Source: Rossellomorea sp. SC111
GTDB lineage: Bacteria; Bacillota; Bacilli; Bacillales; Bacillaceae_B
Direction: 5' to 3'
DNA: 64,000 bases
NCBI RefSeq assembly: GCF_024733565.1
Contig: NZ_JANIOC010000020.1
Location: forward strand, 1-64,000
The notes under the pieces are model-generated. The model was given only the letters and a program-made list of their open reading frames with translations. It was not told the origin of the DNA and searched no databases. Each line of letters starts with the position of its first letter. Within the stretch, counting starts at the first letter, position 1. Made by a program: the position numbers and the translations under genes. Below are positions 44,636 through 53,312 of this stretch, one piece after another.

Positions 44636-44893
44636 ATGAGTGTGCATAAAGAAATATCCAAGCATTCCAACAAGCAAAATCAGCTTGTTCAGCAATTTAT
44701 GATATTGGATGAGCAAAGAGAAAAAGCGATTGACGAAGCGGTTCAGCTTTGTTCTGCCGGTAAACCTTTTACAACGGATCATATCAATCAAGTAACGAAT
44801 GAAATCAATGTCCTTGCCAGACGCGGGGTCGTTCCGCAAAGAAAGCTTGTGACCATGGAAATGGTCGAGGAATATGTGGCGAGATTAAAATAA
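44636..44893 (+). CDS. YpbS-like protein (DUF2533)
   Basis: An 85-residue soluble helical protein. MSVHKEISKHSNKQNQ and a C-terminal TMEMVEEYVARL resemble B. subtilis YpbS, as I remember it; function unknown. The frame opens at 44609, but AAAGGAGAGGGG lies before the ATG at 44636. A long hairpin separates it from the YkvS-like gene. Confidence 0.75.
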   Translation: MSVHKEISKHSNKQNQLVQQFMILDEQREKAIDEAVQLCSAGKPFTTDHINQVTNEINVLARRGVVPQRKLVTMEMVEEYVARLK

Positions 44894-44920
44894 GATAGCC
44901 TGACACAGGCTTTACATGAT

Positions 44921-44982
44921 AAATAACCCTGATTCGTCTTCATCCATCCTGTTGGTGAGGTCGTTTCAGGGTTACTTTATTT
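44921..44982. terminator. Large-loop bidirectional terminator
   Basis: AAATAACCCTGA (44921-44932) pairs with TCAGGGTTACTTTATTT (44966-44982) around a 33-base loop. Confidence 0.65.
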
Positions 44983-44994
44983 GAAGGCGGAAAC

Positions 44995-45267
44995 TTAAGC
45001 TTTTAATGCGCTATTCCACCCATCATAAACAAATACAGGCTGTGTATCGTTCTCTGCTCGCTCTGTCACCACATAGTTTTTATGTGCTACGACAGTTTGA
45101 TCATCAGGTAAGTCCAGTTTCTTCGCGATCTCCCTATCCATTTTGACGATAACGGTATTTTCTCTTAAGGTTGTGACGACACCATTGATGGCATGTTTCT
45201 TTCTTTTAAACTGAATCGTATCCCCAAGGTTTGCATTCTCTTTTGAGTAAACGAATGTATTTTCCAT
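44995..45267 (-). CDS. YkvS-like protein (DUF2187)
   Basis: A 90-residue protein. The central part (GDTIQFKRKKHAINGVVTTLRENTVIVKM, here cited as IQFKRKK and LRENTVIV) fits the DUF2187/YkvS fold, a small beta-barrel domain of unknown function, and the conserved VVAHKNYVV motif is present. It has extra residues at both ends relative to YkvS (about 60). AAAAGGGGAC lies before the ATG. Confidence 0.78.
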   Translation of the reverse strand: MENTFVYSKENANLGDTIQFKRKKHAINGVVTTLRENTVIVKMDREIAKKLDLPDDQTVVAHKNYVVTERAENDTQPVFVYDGWNSALKA

Positions 45268-45468
45268 TTTTAAAGTCCCCTTTTCAGTTAAAGTGATTGT
45301 TCTCTTTTTAATTTGAAAGAATTTTCTAATAATATTATTTTAACTTGTATTTATATAAATTTCAATGAATGACTTATCCTTTTTGTACCACAAATATATA
45401 AAATCAAAACCTTTTGGTATATTTTTTTGAACTGTTTTCGAAATCTTTTGCAACTAAAGCGATGCCTG
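45268..45468. other. AT-rich flank of the palindromic repeat; no gene
   Basis: This and the stretch 45711-45838 frame the repeat at 45469-45710. The left flank could carry the promoter of the YkvS-like gene, but none is convincing. No further hairpin or reading frame was identified. Confidence 0.5.
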
Positions 45469-45710
45469 GCTGATTTTCGCTTCAGGTGCTCGCTTTCCGC
45501 GGGGCGTGAGTTGAGCCTCCTCGGGCTATGCCCTGCAGGGTCTCAATGTCTAGCTACGGCGGCTAGCCCCTCGAGGTCATAAGCTAAATGAATCAATAAG
45601 GCAAAGTACGCCTTCTCGGCCCATTCATCTTATGCTTGTCAGGGCTATGCGAGCCGCCTCCGCTTTTCGTACTTTCCCGCAGGAGTCGAGCACCTTCCGC
45701 TACAATCAGC
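45469..45710. repeat. 242-bp palindromic intergenic repeat, nested hairpins
   Basis: The left 35 bases (45469-45503) and the complement of the right 35 (45676-45710) match at about 27 of 35 positions. Inside are further paired segments: GGCGGCT...AGCCC with GGGCT...AGCCGCC (45558-45572 and 45641-45660), AAGCT..ATGAAT with ATTCAT..GCTT (45581-45637), and AAGGC/GCCTT around 45598-45615. This matches a family of repeats I remember in Bacillaceae intergenic regions. There is no transposase frame. Confidence 0.8.
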
Positions 45711-45838
45711 ATCAAAGTGAAGTTTATTGGACTTTTTTAGTAGCGCCTTTTAAGATAACGACTTACATAGTAAAATCATTTCTCTTAATATAATTATACA
45801 TCTTATATGGAAAATCCTTCCTTTTTGTTTATTTCACA

Positions 45839-45878
45839 TAAAAAACAGGCACCCGTGGGTAGCGGATGCCTGTTTTTT
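45839..45878 (-). terminator. Terminator of the MFS gene
   Basis: AAAAACAGGCA (45841-45851) pairs with TGCCTGTTTTT (45867-45877), 15-base loop, T-run on both sides. It touches the MFS stop codon. Confidence 0.9.
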
Positions 45879-47050
45879 TAGTAAGCTAATGCATTTTTCT
45901 TTTCTTCTTTCATTAGGACGAAGCAGAGGAAGATGCCAAGGAGTGAGAGGACTGCGAAGAAGAGGTATACCGTGTAAATGGAGTAAGTTTCATAGATGAA
46001 ACCTCCCACGAAGGTACTGAACCAATTCCCTAGGCCATTTCCGATGGCGGAATAGACGGTGACGGCAGTAGCTGTAATATGTGCCGGCGTGATTTCTTTG
46101 ATGTAGCGGAGACCCGCCGGAATGAATAATCCGATGGCAAGACCCTGCATCACTGCTGAAGAATATACCAGCCATAGACTTGGTTCTGTAAAGTAAAATA
46201 GCCAGCGGATCATGGATGCGGCACCCGCCAGCGCCGCTACGGTCAAGAGACCGAACTTATCAATCCACCCTCCCGCGATTCTCATAAACGGCACTTCTGA
46301 TAAGACGGCGATTAGAAATGCGAGACCAATTCCGGCGTACGTACCACCTGAATCTTCCACGAATAATCCGAAATACACGTTGTTGGCTAAATTCGGGCCG
46401 AATACCAAGAATGTGACGGCCAGGAATATCAGAAATTTTTTCATCGTGAATAATTCTTTCATCCCTTCTTTCAAATCAAGCTTTGCTGCCGCTCTCTCTT
46501 TAGGAAAACGGAAGGATAGGAATCCGGCAAGGACCAGGCAGATAAAGAACGAGTAGAAAATGATCGTCGGTCCGATGAACCCCTCTGAAAGCCTCCCCAT
46601 GATGAACACGGCAATCCCGAATCCCAATGAGCCGAACAGACGGATATTTCCGTAGTTATAACGGACTTTACTCGTATACTTCAAGCTGATGCTGTCGGAG
46701 ACGGGGATGATGGCGCTTTGGAAGATCGCAACTAAAATCGCGACCACTAACAATCCATAGTAAACATCCATGAATAAATAACCAAGGGCAAAGATCCCTG
46801 CAACTAGGGAAGTGAACCCTAACACGACGGTTGGCTTATTGGTTGTATCACTGACCATCCCCCATATAGGCTGGAAGAAAATCATCATGATCGGGCCGAC
46901 CGACATGATGGTCCCGATCTGATACCCATTCAATCCCACACTTTCACTTAAATATACACTGAGTAGAGGATATAAACTTCCAACTCCGAAGAACGTTAAT
47001 AGATAAAACCCTTGTAACGTAAAAATTTGATTTCGTACATTTCTTTCCAC
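45878..47050 (-). CDS. MFS transporter, MFS_1-like (YwbF-like)
   Basis: A 390-residue twelve-helix MFS protein of the LacY/nucleoside-symporter-like branch. GYQIGTIMSVGPIMMIFFQPIWG and NYGNIRLFGSLGFG are typical. B. subtilis YwbF is a similar sugar permease-like protein; the substrate cannot be named. The frame opens at 47065 but GGGGGAT followed by GTG at 47050 makes that the likelier start. Confidence 0.85.
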   Translation of the reverse strand: MERNVRNQIFTLQGFYLLTFFGVGSLYPLLSVYLSESVGLNGYQIGTIMSVGPIMMIFFQPIWGMVSDTTNKPTVVLGFTSLVAGIFALGYLFMDVYYGLLVVAILVAIFQSAIIPVSDSISLKYTSKVRYNYGNIRLFGSLGFGIAVFIMGRLSEGFIGPTIIFYSFFICLVLAGFLSFRFPKERAAAKLDLKEGMKELFTMKKFLIFLAVTFLVFGPNLANNVYFGLFVEDSGGTYAGIGLAFLIAVLSEVPFMRIAGGWIDKFGLLTVAALAGAASMIRWLFYFTEPSLWLVYSSAVMQGLAIGLFIPAGLRYIKEITPAHITATAVTVYSAIGNGLGNWFSTFVGGFIYETYSIYTVYLFFAVLSLLGIFLCFVLMKEEKKNALAY

Positions 47051-47200
47051 TACCGTATCCCCCAAGATGTTTTTTGTCTATCTAATAGTAGACCTTGACC
47101 GTTCAATTGTCTATGAATTTATGCCTTTTTATGGATAAAGTCTCACGTTTTATGGCCTTGACAGCCAGGACCTCCATTTCATTTTCCATAAAATTACCGT

Positions 47201-47229
47201 TTGACTTTTTCAATTAAACCCTTTAAAGT
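47201..47229 (+). promoter_or_regulatory. Promoter of the S-box transcript
   Basis: TTGACT (47201-47206) and TAAAGT (47224-47229) are 17 bases apart, about 40 bp before the riboswitch. Confidence 0.65.
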
Positions 47230-47265
47230 ATGGAAGTATATTTTAAATCAACTAAATAACATATC

Positions 47266-47420
47266 TTCTTATCCAGAGAGACGGAGGGACTGGCCCTGTG
47301 ATGTCTCGGCAGCGGACTCATAGTGAGTGCTGTGCCACATCCAGCAAGCGTAATGCTTGAAAGATAAGAGGAGTGTTTCGTTTGAATGAAACCTCTTCTT
47401 AGGCTGGAAGAGGTTTTTTT
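47266..47420 (+). promoter_or_regulatory. SAM-I (S-box) riboswitch with terminator
   Basis: P1 is CTTATC (47268-47273) with GATAAG (47363-47368). The conserved GAGGGACTGGCCC and GATGTCTCGGCAGCGG segments, and AATGCTTGAAAG, are S-box hallmarks. A terminator (AACCTCTTC 47390-47398 with GAAGAGGTT 47407-47415, then T-run) and an alternative hairpin (GAGG...CCTC) follow. SAM binding stops transcription of metT. Confidence 0.97.
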
Positions 47421-47452
47421 ATTTGATTTCACACGAAAAAGGAGTGTTTGAC

Positions 47453-48772
47453 ATGGACCAAGAAAAAGGTAATTTACTGGCTTTATTGCCTTTGATTATA
47501 TTTGTTTCACTGTTCCTTGGAGCAGGAATTCTTTCGGGAGATTTTTATGCATTTCCTGTTCTCGTATCCATCATCATTGCATCTATTGTTGCCCTGGCGA
47601 TGAATCGTAAAGAAACGTTGACCGCTAAGGTGGAACGGTTCGCAAAGGGCGCCGGACATCCGGATATTATGATCATGGTTTTTATCTTCCTATTAGCCGG
47701 TGCCTTTTCCGGTGTAGCAGAAAAGATGGGTGCCGTTGATTCGACCGTCAACTTTGCCCTATCCGTGCTTCCAGGTAATCTAATCATTGTTGGATTATTC
47801 ATCATTGCCGCTTTCATTTCCTTATCCATGGGGACATCCATGGGGACGATTGCAGCACTTGCCCCGATCGGAGTCGGCATCAGTTCAGGAGCAGATATTT
47901 CAATGCCCCTTGCTATGGCCACCGTCATTGGAGGAGCGATGTTCGGGGATAACTTGTCGTTCATTTCGGATACAACGATTGCAGCCGTACGTACACAGAA
48001 AACGGAAATGAAGGACAAGTTCAAGGTGAACTTCTTCATAGTATTACCGGCAGCAGTCATCACCATGGTCATCCTTTTTATCCTTACGATGGGGACTCCA
48101 TCCTCTGTAGACGCAGGAAGCTTCAATTGGGTTAAAATCATTCCTTACCTCGGAGTCATCATCGGGGCCCTTGCAGGATTGAACGTATTTGTCGTTCTAA
48201 TAGGAGGGATCGTGTTGGCAGGGATTATCGGATTTGCTGATGGGAGCTTCACCTCATCGAGTTACTTTGGCAGTGTAGCCGACGGGATGACGGGCATGGC
48301 AGAGATTGTGATTCTTTCCATCCTGATTGGTGGAGTCGTCGAACTGATTCGTCATAATGGTGGGATTCAAGCGATCCTTTATCATGCCACCCGTAAGATT
48401 AAATCTCCCCAGGGAGCACAGCTTGCTACTGCAGGATTAGTCAGTTCAACGAATCTTTGCACAGCAAATAATACGATTTCCATTATTATCGCAGGACCAC
48501 TGGCCAAAACGCTCAGCGATAAATTTGGCGTTGATGCCCGTAAGTCAGCCAGTATCCTGGATATTTTCTCTTGTGCCGTTCAAGGGTTGATCCCATACGG
48601 TGCACAGGCACTGTTAGTGGCGGAAGTAGCCGGTATCTCACCGGTGAGCATCATCCCATATGCCTTCTATCCTGTCCTGATTGCCGTTTGCGGGTTGATT
48701 GCGATTCAATTCGCCCTTCCGAAGTTCACCCGGAGATCCGTTACGGATAGAGATCCTGTTCGTTCTTCATAA
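47453..48772 (+). CDS. metT: MetT-type methionine transporter (NhaC family)
   Basis: A 439-residue NhaC-superfamily transporter with about eleven helices. SMGTSMGTIAALAPIG, FGDNLSFISDTTIAAVRTQK and STNLCTANNTISIIIAG are typical. Its S-box fits the role inferred for MetT, a Na+-linked methionine importer in several Bacilli. AAAGGAG precedes the ATG at 47453. Repressed when SAM is high. Confidence 0.88.
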   Translation: MDQEKGNLLALLPLIIFVSLFLGAGILSGDFYAFPVLVSIIIASIVALAMNRKETLTAKVERFAKGAGHPDIMIMVFIFLLAGAFSGVAEKMGAVDSTVNFALSVLPGNLIIVGLFIIAAFISLSMGTSMGTIAALAPIGVGISSGADISMPLAMATVIGGAMFGDNLSFISDTTIAAVRTQKTEMKDKFKVNFFIVLPAAVITMVILFILTMGTPSSVDAGSFNWVKIIPYLGVIIGALAGLNVFVVLIGGIVLAGIIGFADGSFTSSSYFGSVADGMTGMAEIVILSILIGGVVELIRHNGGIQAILYHATRKIKSPQGAQLATAGLVSSTNLCTANNTISIIIAGPLAKTLSDKFGVDARKSASILDIFSCAVQGLIPYGAQALLVAEVAGISPVSIIPYAFYPVLIAVCGLIAIQFALPKFTRRSVTDRDPVRSS

Positions 48773-48780
48773 TATAGTAG

Positions 48781-48814
48781 AAAAGAGACAAATCTTATGG
48801 GTTTGTCTCTTTTC
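48781..48814 (+). terminator. Terminator of metT
   Basis: AAAAGAGACAAA pairs with TTTGTCTCTTTT across a nine-base loop. Confidence 0.9.
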
Positions 48815-48891
48815 TTGTGTCAGTGATTGGTTGGCTTTTTTATCAGGGAGGATTTTGATCTATTGCAGCGCTATTAGACTTTATTGCAGAA

Positions 48892-48927
48892 CTAAAAAAA
48901 GCAGACCCGCCTTTCAGGAGTCTGCTT
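48892..48927 (-). terminator. Terminator of the YueD-like gene
   Basis: AAGCAGAC (48899-48906) pairs with GTCTGCTT (48920-48927). On the minus strand a run of T residues follows. Confidence 0.82.
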
Positions 48928-48932
48928 ATCTT

Positions 48933-49688
48933 CTATAACAAGTCATTCACATGATAAAGTTTTCCATTTTCAATATCGGTCTCGGTTATGAGATCCACCA
49001 GTGCACCTGCAACGGTATCCGGACTGCGCAGCATCCCCTCATCTTTGTATCGCTGGAATGATTCAACATCTGCAAAGGATTCTTTGGAGGACGAACGGAT
49101 TTCCCCCTGCATATCCGTATCCATCACTCCTGGACTGAATGCGATGACCTGATGACGGCTATGCTTATTAGAGAGCTCCAGGCTCACGGTTTCGGTGAGC
49201 ATATTGACTCCGGCTTTCGTTGCACAATACGTACTCCATCCGTAAACGGGACGGCTTCCTGCACCTGAACTGATGTTGACCATGATCATTTTCGAGTCGG
49301 AGTCTTTGGCTGCTTTGATCAATTCATTGGTGGCGATCATAGGGGACAGCAAATTAACGTTGACACTCGTTTCCATTGCTTCATTCTCCACTTCGCCCGA
49401 CGGATTAATCGGTGTTACCGCTCCGGCATTTTGAACGATATATATCTTCTCTGCTTCAGATTTAAAAACCTTTGTCCCCACTTCATGGAAAACGGCTTCC
49501 GTTTGTCCTGATTGAGAAAGATCACAGGGAAAGAACTCATACGGCACTTCTTTTTCCCGTGCAAGCTTTTGTAAGCTGTCATTATCTGAACGGGAAATAT
49601 TGAGGATGCCGATGCCCTTTTCAATAAAGAGTCTGGCGACGGACTCACCTAAGCCCCTTGTTGCTCCGGTCACAATTGCATAATCCAT
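48933..49688 (-). CDS. yueD: Short-chain dehydrogenase, (S)-benzoin-forming benzil reductase-like (YueD)
   Basis: A 251-residue SDR. TGATRGLG for NADP, NAG, and the catalytic Ser with YxxxK (STYCATKAG) are clear. B. subtilis YueD reduces benzil to (S)-benzoin; the natural substrate (perhaps a pterin or quinone, from its likeness to sepiapterin reductase) is not known. It has a good terminator, and its promoter is not obvious. Confidence 0.85.
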   Translation of the reverse strand: MDYAIVTGATRGLGESVARLFIEKGIGILNISRSDNDSLQKLAREKEVPYEFFPCDLSQSGQTEAVFHEVGTKVFKSEAEKIYIVQNAGAVTPINPSGEVENEAMETSVNVNLLSPMIATNELIKAAKDSDSKMIMVNISSGAGSRPVYGWSTYCATKAGVNMLTETVSLELSNKHSRHQVIAFSPGVMDTDMQGEIRSSSKESFADVESFQRYKDEGMLRSPDTVAGALVDLITETDIENGKLYHVNDLL

Positions 49689-49799
49689 TTCGAATCATCT
49701 CCTTCTTACCTACTGATTATAAAGGAGAGTTTTCTTTCCTCAAAAAATTAAGCATCGTTTTATCCTTTCTTTTTTAAAAGTCCACAAAAAAGCACACCA

Positions 49800-50588
49800 T
49801 CAAGGCATGCTTTCATCAATCAAATGGTATTCCGGTATGAGATCGGATAGTGGCACGATCGATGCCTTTTTCTCATAAAGGGGAAGAAATTCTTTTAACA
49901 TGGTGGCCACCTTCATGCCTGTTACTCCCACATGTCCGATTGCGATCGTTGCATCATCACTGTCCAATTCCTTTGAAAGGAGCCTCGCCTGCTTCCCGAT
50001 ATGCTGAATGGTGTAGACATCATCAAAGAATAACTCGTTTTCAAGGTAGGGGACGCCCAATTCCTTTGCAAGCTTCGGAATGACACTCTTCCCTGTTGTT
50101 TTACTATCCAGATAAAATAAACCCCTTTCCTTGCATATCCCGAGCACAATCCTCATGACCCGTTCATCGGCGGTAGCCTTCGATCCCATATGGTGATTGA
50201 CCCCCACTGCATAAGGAACCTCTTCCAGGGCCTGCTCCACTCTCTTCCTGATTTCTTCATTGGAAAGAGAAGTCGTGATTGCTCCCGGCCCGAGCCAGCT
50301 CGCTTTCCCCGACATCGGTTCCATAGGAAGGTGGACAATGACCTCATGTCCATTTTTATGGGCTTTTTCCGCATCGGCCCTGGTCGTTGGAAGAAAAGGC
50401 ATGACGGCAATCGTCAACGTGGCAGGAAGGCTCAGAATTTCCTCTGTCCCTTTCATATCGTTTCCCAGGTCATCGATCACAATCGCGAGTTCATTCTGAT
50501 GGGCGGAGAGGGGAAGAATGTTTCTTGCAGATGCTGACGATTGAATCGAGAAAGTCATAAGTATAATACAGATAACAAAGGTTCTCAT
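49800..50588 (-). CDS. Divergent polysaccharide deacetylase (YibQ-like), secreted
   Basis: A 262-residue exported protein of the YibQ/divergent polysaccharide deacetylase family. A signal peptide ends at SASA (residue 21), followed by LAIVIDDLGND and VIVHLPMEP with NHHMGSKAT, which carry the metal-site residues. It likely acts on a cell-wall carbohydrate outside the membrane, but the activity has not been shown in this family. It is followed on the same strand upstream by the Cdd1-like gene, with an internal terminator between. Confidence 0.82.
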   Translation of the reverse strand: MRTFVICIILMTFSIQSSASARNILPLSAHQNELAIVIDDLGNDMKGTEEILSLPATLTIAVMPFLPTTRADAEKAHKNGHEVIVHLPMEPMSGKASWLGPGAITTSLSNEEIRKRVEQALEEVPYAVGVNHHMGSKATADERVMRIVLGICKERGLFYLDSKTTGKSVIPKLAKELGVPYLENELFFDDVYTIQHIGKQARLLSKELDSDDATIAIGHVGVTGMKVATMLKEFLPLYEKKASIVPLSDLIPEYHLIDESMP

Positions 50589-50643
50589 CTCACATCACTC
50601 CTTTTCCTTTATGATGTCCATTTTGAGGAGGATATACGAATGG

Positions 50644-50728
50644 AGGTCCGTCCCTATCCAATCAGCAAAAAAGAAAGCCGGGAAGCACGATCATGCTTCC
50701 CGGCTTGGGCTTCAGGAGGGACGGACCT
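50644..50728 (-). terminator. Terminator inside a larger inverted repeat, after the Cdd1-like gene
   Basis: The inner stem GCCGGGAAGCA (50677-50687) with TGCTTCCCGGC (50694-50704) is followed on the minus strand by T-rich sequence. An outer pair, AGGTCCGTCCCT (50644-50655) and AGGGACGGACCT (50717-50728), flanks it. The stop codon of the Cdd1-like gene lies at the edge of the right copy. Confidence 0.85.
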
Positions 50729-51188
50729 ATTGATCCCAGGCTTTCGTGGGTCGGTCTCCCGGGTAGCCGTGAGTTTGGCGATATGTTTTTCTTTGTGTTG
50801 TGAAGTCCCACCAGTTCTTGCTGCTTCCCGGGTGCTTGGCGTGGTGGACGACACATCTGAGTGAGTCTTCCACGCATGGGTCCATCCAAACACCGTACTT
50901 CTTTTCTAAGTCGTTGATAAGGTCTTCACCCTTCTCTTCCTTTATTTCTTCCAGGGTATAAAATCCAAGATCTTCTACAACATTATGAGCCATGTTGGGT
51001 CCTATGGAAGGAATCTGTTGAAAAATGGACATGCCGACTAAGTAACGGGATCTCTCCATCGTAATGTTTAGTTTCTCCCCGAGAGTTTCAGGAGAGAATT
51101 CATGTATCTCCCCGAGTCGTATCTTTGCTTTGCGGAGGGCAGACCTCTCCTTATCAGTCAATGGAAGTTTAGGACTCTTTCTACTCAC
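50727..51188 (-). CDS. Helix-hairpin-helix Cdd1/'pathogenicity locus' family protein
   Basis: A 153-residue protein. Its middle (YLVGMSIFQQIPSIGPNMAHNV, cited as QIPSIGPNMAHN) is a helix-hairpin-helix DNA-binding motif; the C-terminal half has Cys and His (DPCVEDSLRCVVHHA) in a family pattern (PF11731-like). Function unknown. The start is MSRKSPKLPLTDKE. It is 14 bp after the permease gene and probably shares its message. Confidence 0.78.
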   Translation of the reverse strand: MSRKSPKLPLTDKERSALRKAKIRLGEIHEFSPETLGEKLNITMERSRYLVGMSIFQQIPSIGPNMAHNVVEDLGFYTLEEIKEEKGEDLINDLEKKYGVWMDPCVEDSLRCVVHHAKHPGSSKNWWDFTTQRKTYRQTHGYPGDRPTKAWDQ

Positions 51189-51202
51189 CTTTCGTCTCCT
51201 CC

Positions 51203-53182
51203 TTATCCTTTAAAGGTTTGCTTTCGGACAAACTGGAATTCTTCCACCGCTGGACGGTTGGTTTTCTTTTTAACTGTTTTACGTTTCACCTTGATCGGTT
51301 TGTTATTCACCAGCACCCCGACTTTCGTTTGCTGGATTTCCTTAACCCCTTGAACGATGAGCTGCATGGCGATGATCGCAATCATGAAGGCAACAAGTGG
51401 GGCAATGACAATCCAGTACTTGCCGGTCATAAGGGAATTCTTTGTGGAACTGATCAAGCCGGACCATTCAAATGTTCCCGATTTCGGAGGATCCGGAACC
51501 AGTCCGCCGGTAATGATCGTTCCCCCGAGGAAAAGATGAAATAATCCGAGATGTACAAGGATGAGAAGCGTCTGGATGAATTGCTGCCCCCATATGATGA
51601 ACATCCGCGGTGCCAAGTGAGGGAATAAATGCGTCCAGAGCAAATGCTTATTGCTCCCCCCAAGGAGCTTTGCTGATAGGACAAAGTCCTGCTTTCCTAT
51701 TAGTTTCAGTTCATTCCCGATTAACACAGTCGTCAACGGCAGTACAAGGATCGTTAAGACAACGGCTTCGAACACCAGTCTTTCAAAGATCGAGTGATCC
51801 CAACCTAACACAGGCAGCCCCCAAAGGACCGGTCTTAATAAGAGGTAAGCGATAAGACTCAAAGGAAGAAAATGAATGGAATCCACTATCCGGTCAAGCC
51901 AGTTCTTCCTGCTTTCTTTCAAATGGAAATGATAGGCAATACCCAGATAGAATCCGCCGATCACACGCAGTGAAGCAACAATCAAGGCAAACAACAGAGT
52001 ATACTTTGCCCCTACAATAAGCTGATCGAGAATACTGTATCCGAAGAAATCGGATCCCAGGATCATCTCCCCAAATGGTTTATGAGGAGGGGCACTGATG
52101 ATCCTACCTTCGTCATTTTTCATAAATTGAATTTGTTTGATCGGCTCTTCTTTCAACCCTGAATAGAGGAAACTGGCAGCAATCAAACCAAATATCACAC
52201 TGAATCCGATAGCGAACTTGCCATTATGCATATGCTGCCACCACAGCCTGCGGATGGTTGAAAGAAATCCCCATATCTTCCATTCCGTCCATTTTATTTT
52301 ATCCCGTTTATATTTCGTATGATCTTCGCTGCTCTCGTGATTAATCCATAGATAGACACCTTGATACACGATGAAAAAAGGTGTGTAGATCATAATCAAT
52401 GAAATCGCGATCACCATCGGCCTGAAATCCTGAATGATGTAATAGGTGATGCCTCTCATGTTAAAAATGGTCTCAATGATAAACAGACTCGACAGCATCC
52501 CCCAGATGATCAGCTTTCCATGATAGAAAAGACTGGGTGAAATATTTTTCAAAACATGTGAAAAGAGGATTCGCCCTTTCGACATCCCCTTACTCTGGGC
52601 AAATTCGATGTGAGGCTTCAGCAACTCTTCTTCCATTATGAAAATGAGGATACGGAAGAAGGAAATCATCGGAATGATGGACAGCGTAATCATCGGGGCA
52701 AGAAAGATCTTCTCCTCCCCGAATTCTGTGAAATTCATGAGTTCTACACCGAAATATTTAAACACATAGACAATCATCAGCTGGAGCATGAACGCGAACA
52801 TTAAATCAGGCACCGTCTCCAGGAGATTTAATACTTTCTTGAGTGCCGATGTGATCGGCCGGGGTAAAAATACGGTGAAGACGGTAAGAATAAAGGCGAT
52901 ACCAAGCCCTATCCCCAAGGCTCCCACGATAATTTGAAGTGAATACAGGTATGGTCCCCACAGCATATCAAGAAAATCGACGGTAACCCCCTTATATGAA
53001 TAACTCCAGTTTGCCCCATCCATGAAAACAAAGATGAACTTGATGAACTCCTCCAAGTAGCCTACAACATTATATAACCCTCTCTCCTTGAACACTACAG
53101 GCGCGATACTCACGGCTAAAATCCCAATTAGACCGAGAATATAGTAAAAGAAGAACCTGATCGGAAACGTGAGATATTTCAT
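51203..53182 (-). CDS. Fused oligopeptide-type ABC permease (OppB-like plus OppC-like), orphan
   Basis: A 659-residue permease formed of two DppB/DppC-type domains in one chain. The first half (residues about 1-300) has an EAA loop around FAQSKGMSKGRILFSHVLKN, the second half (about 320-640) has another around LSAKLLGGSNKHLLWTHLFPHL. About ten to twelve helices are expected. Such pairs normally come as two genes with ATPases and a binding protein; none lies nearby. AAAGGGGAT precedes the ATG at 53182; the frame opens at 53242. Its partners and substrate are unknown. Confidence 0.82.
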   Translation of the reverse strand: MKYLTFPIRFFFYYILGLIGILAVSIAPVVFKERGLYNVVGYLEEFIKFIFVFMDGANWSYSYKGVTVDFLDMLWGPYLYSLQIIVGALGIGLGIAFILTVFTVFLPRPITSALKKVLNLLETVPDLMFAFMLQLMIVYVFKYFGVELMNFTEFGEEKIFLAPMITLSIIPMISFFRILIFIMEEELLKPHIEFAQSKGMSKGRILFSHVLKNISPSLFYHGKLIIWGMLSSLFIIETIFNMRGITYYIIQDFRPMVIAISLIMIYTPFFIVYQGVYLWINHESSEDHTKYKRDKIKWTEWKIWGFLSTIRRLWWQHMHNGKFAIGFSVIFGLIAASFLYSGLKEEPIKQIQFMKNDEGRIISAPPHKPFGEMILGSDFFGYSILDQLIVGAKYTLLFALIVASLRVIGGFYLGIAYHFHLKESRKNWLDRIVDSIHFLPLSLIAYLLLRPVLWGLPVLGWDHSIFERLVFEAVVLTILVLPLTTVLIGNELKLIGKQDFVLSAKLLGGSNKHLLWTHLFPHLAPRMFIIWGQQFIQTLLILVHLGLFHLFLGGTIITGGLVPDPPKSGTFEWSGLISSTKNSLMTGKYWIVIAPLVAFMIAIIAMQLIVQGVKEIQQTKVGVLVNNKPIKVKRKTVKKKTNRPAVEEFQFVRKQTFKG

Positions 53183-53272
53183 ACATTGAATCCCCTTTAT
53201 TCTCTTTTTCCTCAGTTTAATAGAAATGTTAAAATTTTTCAATTTTATTTCAAATCTGACAATTCAATGACA

Positions 53273-53308
53273 AAAAGAGTGACTCTTTTAAGTCAGAGTC
53301 ACTCTTTT
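53273..53308. terminator. Terminator of the EAL gene
   Basis: AAAAGAGTGACTC (53273-53285) pairs with GAGTCACTCTTTT (53296-53308). Confidence 0.85.
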
Positions 53309-53312
53309 CGGT

